Source of the DNA: Gamarada debralockiae
Lineage: Eukaryota; Ascomycota; Leotiomycetes; Helotiales; Hyphodiscaceae
Length of the DNA stretch: 10,836 nucleotides
Assembly (NCBI GenBank): GCA_002803225.1
Contig: NXFV01001966.1
Location: forward strand, 1-10,836
Direction: 5' to 3'
Numbering within the stretch: position 1 is the first letter of the stretch; the number at the start of each line of letters is the position of its first letter. This document shows, one piece after another, positions 7,094 to 10,836 of the stretch. The notes under the pieces were generated by a model, which worked only from the letters and a program-made list of their open reading frames with translations, was not told the DNA's origin and searched no databases. The position numbers and the translations under genes are program-made.

Positions 7094-8419
7094 ATACCGG
7101 AACAAGTAGCTCTTAGTGATACCACCGCATCTAAGTCAACCTCAGGAACTAATCAGGAAGTTAACATTGCCGCCGACTTAGCTAGGCTTTAAGCTAAAGG
7201 AAAGGTTCTTACAACTTAATAGCTTTAAGAGCTCGATGCTAGGGTCAAAGCCCTTAAAAATATGGCCCAACTTGAAGAACGCCTTAAGAACCTTGAAAAT
7301 CGGAAGTACACTAGCGACGCCATTGAAGACTTTATTGGCTAGGCCGCCGACCCCCCTGTATCTTAGCTAGAATATCGATTTAGCTATTAGACTAGCTCGA
7401 TACAGCCATCAATTGAGCGTAGCCCTAGCCCCTCTGACTCTGACATTGTCACTTATCACTAGCACAAGCGACGACGCTTTACTCGAGGAATTAAGGTCAA
7501 GCTTAGCTATACTCTAAAGGTTAGCTCTAGTCTTCAGGAATAGGGAGACTAGAAGAAGGACATTGAAAGGGTTTATAAAGGAGACCTTGAAATCTACTTA
7601 ACTAAAAGCCAAAGGATTCTTAAGGCTCTTGACTACTTGGACGCTAATTTGAAGTCCCTATAGTATACATTTAGTGATTAAAAGGAAGGCGTTAAAAAAT
7701 AGTTAACATTTATTAACTAGACCCGCGATAATATCCAGAATAGTCAAAACGCTACTACTACTCTATATAAGTAGCTTAACTTAGCCAAACAACTACCTAA
7801 CTAATTACTAGTATAGTTTAATGTATACTTATTAATAATTGAACGAGACTTGCTACAGAAAGACGAAGTAGCCTTAGCTATGGCCTTTTACTCGAAGCTC
7901 ACTGATAAGCTAAAGCGATAGTTCAAAAAATCTAATATAGCTATACCTAGGACTAGAGCTTAGTGCGTAGCTGTAGCCTAACGTGTATAGGAAGGACTAT
8001 ATGGCACTAAAGGAAGGAAGAGTACCCAAGGTCATCGGGATTAGAAGAAGGACGCTAAAGGCTATAAGGACTATGCTATAGCTAGCTCTAGCTCGAAGTA
8101 CCTTAGGACTAACTCCCAAAGGGACCGCAAGGACTACTACTGCAGGAGCCACTAGAAGGAGGAGCAGTATAGCACAGAGAAGCCTAAGGAAAAACAGCCT
8201 AATATCACCTGCTTTATTTGCCAGAAGCTAGGTCACTATGCTACTGACTGTCTTGAGAGAAAGGAACGAAGGGAACGACGCCAAGATGCAAAGATTTAGT
8301 TAACCTAGCGGCAACAATCGGAGGCCAGTAACTAGCCTAGTGAGTTACCTAGTCGGTTAGGCTCTAAAGAACCCACAACTCCAAGCGATTCCTATGACTT
8401 GTACGATTCATCAAACTAG
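7094..8419 (+). pseudogene. gag: Element C gag relic with intact zinc knuckle
   Basis: The frame starts at an ATA (7094-7096) followed by a Pro-Glu-Gln-Val-Ala sequence, most simply a former ATG lost by TpG-to-TpA. Early residues form a probable coiled coil (ARVKALKNMAQLEERLKNL, about codons 47-65), then an acidic/Ser-rich part, a basic patch (KRRRF), and a capsid-like middle. A CCHC knuckle at 8210-8251 is complete (Cys 8210, Cys 8219, His 8234, Cys 8249). About 27 in-frame stops occur in 441 codons, a much higher load than in the pol part of the same element. The end is taken as TAG 8417-8419; the frame would otherwise run to 8497. Pol follows in the -1 frame. Confidence 0.8.
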
Positions 8420-8442
8420 CGCGGTTTCACTAAGACCCTACT

Positions 8443-8860
8443 ATGGAACCAATCGAGCCTATTAGGGTCATTAAAGCTTTTACTACTAATGGAGTAGTGT
8501 CACCATTATCACACGCTATACTTGTACTTATCGGGATTAATACACATACGGAAGTCGATCTAGTCGATATCAAGCTAGTTTGCCAGTTAGGCCTAAAGCC
8601 TTGTCGGAATACTAACCTCCTTATTTTACGGGCTGTAAATCAACAAAACCTTCTAACTTACGGAGCATACAATATATAACTAGAGCTTACAGATACTTAT
8701 GGGACCTGCAAGACTAGTTTACGGCCGTACCTAGCTGTCGATCGAGATTCAGGAGACTCTCAAATCCTACTGGGCATACCTGCCCTAACTGAGCTCAAAA
8801 TCCTAGTAGACTGCGAGTACTGCCAATGGCAGTATAAGGTCGAACGGACTGATATCCGGG
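8443..8860 (+). other. Element C protease-like region without a visible D-S/T-G
   Basis: GVVSPLSHAILV, INTHTEVDLVDIKLV and ILLGIPALTELKI align by eye with the retropepsin-like region of fungal Ty3/Gypsy polyproteins, including the C-terminal ILLG motif. The active-site D-S/T-G expected near the VD dipeptides is absent. Two GTCGAT hexamers nine bases apart (8554 and 8563) would suit a short deletion between direct repeats, but a divergent active site is also possible. Confidence 0.5.
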
Positions 8861-9093
8861 TCGACCCTTATTAACGTTTCTAAAAGCGTACGAAAGGAGC
8901 TAAGATATACGCCCTTATCGAAGTAAATTACCTACTTCGTCACTAATCGATTATCCCCTAGGCTGGCAAGCTCCCTGCTTGTCTAGAAAGCTATCTAGAT
9001 ATCTTTTCCGACTTAAATGCTAAGAAGCTAGCACCCCATCGTGACATCGACTTAGCCATAGAGTTACAGCCTGGAAAGGAGCCTCTATACGGA

Positions 9094-9700
9094 CCCATTT
9101 ACCCCCTTTCACCACGAGAGCTAGCAGCTCTAAAGGAATTCCTTAAAGAAAACCTAGCCAAAGGCTTCATACGCGAATCGAAGAGCCCAGCAGGTGCTCC
9201 TATCCTATTCGCCCCTAAGAAGGATGGTGGCCTTAGACTATGCATTGACTATCGAGGTCTGAACGCTGTCACAGTCAAGAACCGGTACCCTTTACCCCTA
9301 ATTACTAAGATCATGGACCGAGTTACAAGAGCCAAGTACTTTAGCAAAATTGACCTAAAGGATGCGTACTACCACCTTTGAATTCGAGCAGGAGATAAAT
9401 GGAAGACAGCCTTTCGGACCTGTTATGGACACTACGAATTTCTGGTAGTACCTATGGGTCTTACTAATGCTCCCGCTACCTTCTAGGCCTATATCAACAA
9501 GGCCCTTTAAGGACTAGTTGACGATTTCTGCATTGTCTACTTAGATGATATACTGATCTTCTTGAAGACAAAGGAGGAACACAATAAGCACCTTTAGCAG
9601 GTATGCGAGCGCCTACGAGCAGCTGAATTATACGCCAAGCCTTCGAAATGCCAGTTCTACCAGAAGGAGATCGAATTTTTAGGCTTTATCATAGGAGTAC
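9094..9700 (+). other. Element C reverse transcriptase domain
   Basis: The RT blocks are well preserved: [30 protein letters not shown] with catalytic Asp (GAC 9352-9354), [21 protein letters not shown] with both Asp codons GAT (9544-9549), and KCQFYQKEIEFLGFII. In-frame stops at Trp/Arg/Gln-type positions (for example TGA after YYHL and TAG after ATF) break it. Confidence 0.93.
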
Positions 9701-9989
9701 AAGGCATACGCATAGACCCTAAGCGCGTACGTACTATTAAGGAATGGGAGAGTCACCCTCCAAGAAGCTACCGAGACCTTCAAGTCCTACTAGGTTTCTG
9801 TAACTTCTATAGACGCTTCATTAAGGGGTACTTAGCTATCGCTCGACCCCTTACGTCACTGCTAAAGGGCAGTGTCAACGGACGAAAAACCGGCGATTTC
9901 AGTAAGGCCTAGGGCAGTCTCCAGCAACAGGCCTTCCTTAATCTACTAGGCGCCTTCTAAACAGCGCCTTTACTTCAACACTATAACCC

Positions 9990-10380
9990 TAACCTACCTA
10001 TTCGCCTAGAGGCTGATGCTTTAGATGCAGCCCTAGGGGGTGTCTTGTCCCAGTTATAGATTGACACTGGCAAATGGCATCCCATTGCCTTCTTTTCCAA
10101 ACAATTCAAAGGAGCCGAGCTTAACTATTCTACTCCTGATAAGGAACTGATGGCGATTATCGAGTGTTTTAAGCACTGGCGCTAGTATCTGGACGGGACT
10201 AGTCATACTATCGAAGTATAGTCGGATCACATAAACTTACAAGGGTTCATGAAACAACCTCGAATTAATGGTAGACAGGCTAGGTGGCTAATCTACTTAA
10301 CTCCTTACGACTTTATCATACGACATCGACTAGGGTCGTTGAACCCTGCTGACGGCCCATCGCGTTGTCTTGATTTAACC
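9990..10380 (+). other. Element C RNase H domain
   Basis: The acidic residues of the RNase H site are all present: Asp 10015 (EADALD), Glu 10144 (DKELMAI), Asp 10225 (SDHINL) and Asp 10351 (PADGPSR). TAG codons remain after SQL, after HWR and before SDH; the last is probably a former Trp codon. Confidence 0.88.
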
Positions 10381-10530
10381 CGCCGGGCGGGGGAAATCGC
10401 AAATCTAGTATAGAAGGACCTGCTAGAGCATAGACTCGCAGGGGCCGATACTGATCTGCCAGAGGTAGCTAGACTTGAAGTGCTATGCGAAATAGCCAAG
10501 TGCCAGCTATGTGAAGTAGCTAGAAGGGCA

Positions 10531-10782
10531 CCTGATTTCCGGCGGTATAACGCCGAAGGACTTAAGCTCGATGGGACTAAAGCTGGGTCTCAACCTGATT
10601 TCCGGCGGTATAACGCTGAAGGACCTAAGCTCGATGTGACTGAAGCTGGGTCTCAACCTGATTTCCGGCTGTATAACGCCGAAGGACCTAAGCTCGATGG
10701 GACTGAAGCTGGGTCCAAATCTGATTTCCGGCCATATAGTGCCGTGGGACCTAAGCTCGATAGGACTAAAGCTGGGTCTGAA
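10531..10782 (+). repeat. Four 63-bp in-frame tandem repeats in the RNase H-integrase tether
   Basis: Units are 10531-10593, 10594-10656, 10657-10719 and 10720-10782. Each encodes 21 residues of the type PDFRRYNAEGPKLD followed by GTEAGSQ, with few substitutions. A fifth start (SDFDLPEAE) follows at 10783. Segments on both sides share a DLPE-x-A motif (about 10453 and 10792), suggesting a larger, older duplication. No stop codon interrupts the array. Confidence 0.92.
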
Positions 10783-10836
10783 TCTGATTTTGATCTGCCG
10801 GAGGCAGAGCTGTGTGATACAGCAAAGGCAACCCAG

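Larger units (their letters stand above)
6676..10836 (+). mobile_element. Element C: second Ty3/Gypsy element, partial (3' end outside)
   Basis: It starts with TGAAAG exactly where element B's integrase frame (...AACCTAGCCCCT) ends, so the presumed left target duplication is GCCCC at 6671-6675. It contains an LTR, gag, and pol through RNase H. Sequence, gag organisation and linker differ clearly from element A, so it is a separate family. Stops of the RIP type are frequent in gag and sparser in pol. Integrase and 3' LTR must lie beyond 10836. Confidence 0.85.
8443..10836 (+). pseudogene. pol: Element C pol relic, partial: PR-like, RT, RNase H, tether
   Basis: One frame runs from an ATG at 8443 (context ACT-ATG-GAA) to the window end with about 15 in-frame stops in 798 codons and no frameshift. 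The order is a protease-like region, RT (YLDD intact), RNase H (all four acidic residues intact) and a tether with tandem repeats. The ATG may be a true start or internal to a Gag-Pol frameshift product: the frame is closed upstream by TAA at 8431. The stop-free piece 8443-8679 is only its first segment and not a separate gene. From 10411 to the window end the frame has no stop. Confidence 0.88.

Noticed and set aside
8443..8679. A stand-alone 78-residue protein
   Set aside because: The same frame continues through RT and RNase H, so this is only the first stop-free piece of element C pol.
10305..10499. 64-codon minus-strand frame
   Set aside because: It is antisense to the RNase H end and tether of element C, Ser/Arg-rich with no motif.

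Overview
The window is repeat DNA with no recognisable host gene. It holds three Ty3/Gypsy-type LTR retrotransposons in nested arrangement, all on the + strand and all destroyed by point mutation. Damage is almost entirely C-to-T and G-to-A, concentrated at CpA/TpG and secondarily at CpG. That is the signature of repeat-induced point mutation (RIP), so a filamentous ascomycete (Pezizomycotina) is the likely source. The species cannot be named from this sequence.

Layout. (1) Element B, the oldest and most A+T-rich, survives here only as an integrase fragment split in two: 1-156 and 6268-6675. (2) Element A (157-6262) is a complete chromovirus inserted into B. It has a 5-bp target duplication CTTAT, 282-bp LTRs (157-438 and 5981-6262), a gag relic with a damaged zinc knuckle, and a pol relic in one frame from about 1742 to 5980. 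The pol order is protease, reverse transcriptase, RNase H, integrase, chromodomain. The polypurine tract and stop codon abut the 3' LTR. (3) Element C (6676 to beyond 10836) is a second, different Ty3/Gypsy element, also inserted in B's integrase. It has a 5' LTR with 12-bp iterons and a TATA box, a gag relic with an intact zinc knuckle, and a partial pol covering a protease-like region, RT, RNase H and a tether with four 63-bp tandem repeats. Its integrase and 3' LTR lie outside the window.

Excising A from B restores a continuous integrase reading frame, which fixes the order of events: B first, then A and C (their relative order is unknown). The 13 differences between A's two LTRs are all transitions, 8 at CpA/TpG and 5 at CpG. 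Pol of A carries about 50 in-frame stops over 1413 codons with no apparent frameshift, and several catalytic Asp codons have become Asn.

Nothing here looks like a new cellular system. The points most worth checking are structures inside the elements: a palindrome shared by A's LTRs and its pol linker, an interleaved ACGCGT/TGACTCA array in A's LTR, a long hairpin at the LTR 3' end, and the 63-bp coding repeats and uneven stop-codon load in element C.
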